Source: Candidatus Auribacterota bacterium | GTDB lineage: Bacteria; Auribacterota; UBA6266 | Length of the DNA: 5,404 bases | Reading direction: 5' to 3' | NCBI GenBank assembly: GCA_016933315.1 | Contig: JAFGBE010000187.1 | Location: 1 to 5,404 of the forward strand | Shown: positions 5,382-5,404 of the stretch, one piece after another | Layout of the letters: every line of letters starts with the position of its first letter | Position numbering within the stretch: the stretch's first letter is position 1 | Program-made: the position numbers and the translations under genes | The notes under the pieces: model-generated | Seen by the model: only the letters and a program-made list of their open reading frames with translations | Database searches by the model: none | What the model was told of the DNA's origin: nothing

Positions 5382-5404
5382 ATTTTACCTCCTGATTAAC
5401 TAAA

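Overview
This is a bacterial chromosomal segment in which every gene I can support lies on the minus strand, so genes are described right to left (high to low coordinate). The order is hisG, a 29-codon ribosomal-type basic peptide gene, an exported 13-TPR protein, ispE, spoVG with a zinc-ribbon insertion, a structured leader, tRNA-Gln(UUG), prs, and the 5' end of the gene for ribosomal protein bL25 (rplY/ctc), which runs off the left edge. The plus-strand open frames are shadows of these genes.

Organism: an exported TPR protein upstream of ispE and a tRNA-Gln directly before prs-rplY recall Deltaproteobacteria-like diderm lineages. SpoVG between ispE and prs-ctc recalls the Bacillus block ispE-purR-yabJ-spoVG-glmU-prs-ctc-pth. 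The mix, together with the COX24/mS38-type mini-protein, points to a deep-branching or uncultured diderm phylum, for example Omnitrophota or a relative. This assignment is inference and cannot be settled from the window.

Right block (about 1566-5381): hisG, the mini-gene, the TPR gene, ispE and spoVG are separated by at most 36 nt. One junction (TPR/ispE) overlaps by 4 nt, and no terminator is visible inside the block, so it reads as one transcription unit. Its promoter would lie right of the window.

Middle (1405-1565): this 161-nt gap holds a perfect sigma-70 type promoter (TTGACA, 17 bp, TATAAT) just after the spoVG stop. It is followed by about 100 nt of potentially structured leader and an intrinsic terminator whose U-run ends 11 nt before the mature tRNA. 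Transcripts from this promoter must read through the terminator to reach tRNA-Gln and prs. A 7-nt segment in the leader is exactly complementary to one arm of the terminator. This is the least explained part of the window and a candidate attenuator, or alternatively a small RNA gene.

Left block (1-1404): tRNA-Gln, prs and rplY follow with no terminator between them. Functionally the window joins PRPP synthesis (Prs) and PRPP use (HisG), isoprenoid precursor synthesis (IspE), translation parts (tRNA-Gln, bL25, the mini-protein) and a nucleic-acid-binding regulator (SpoVG).
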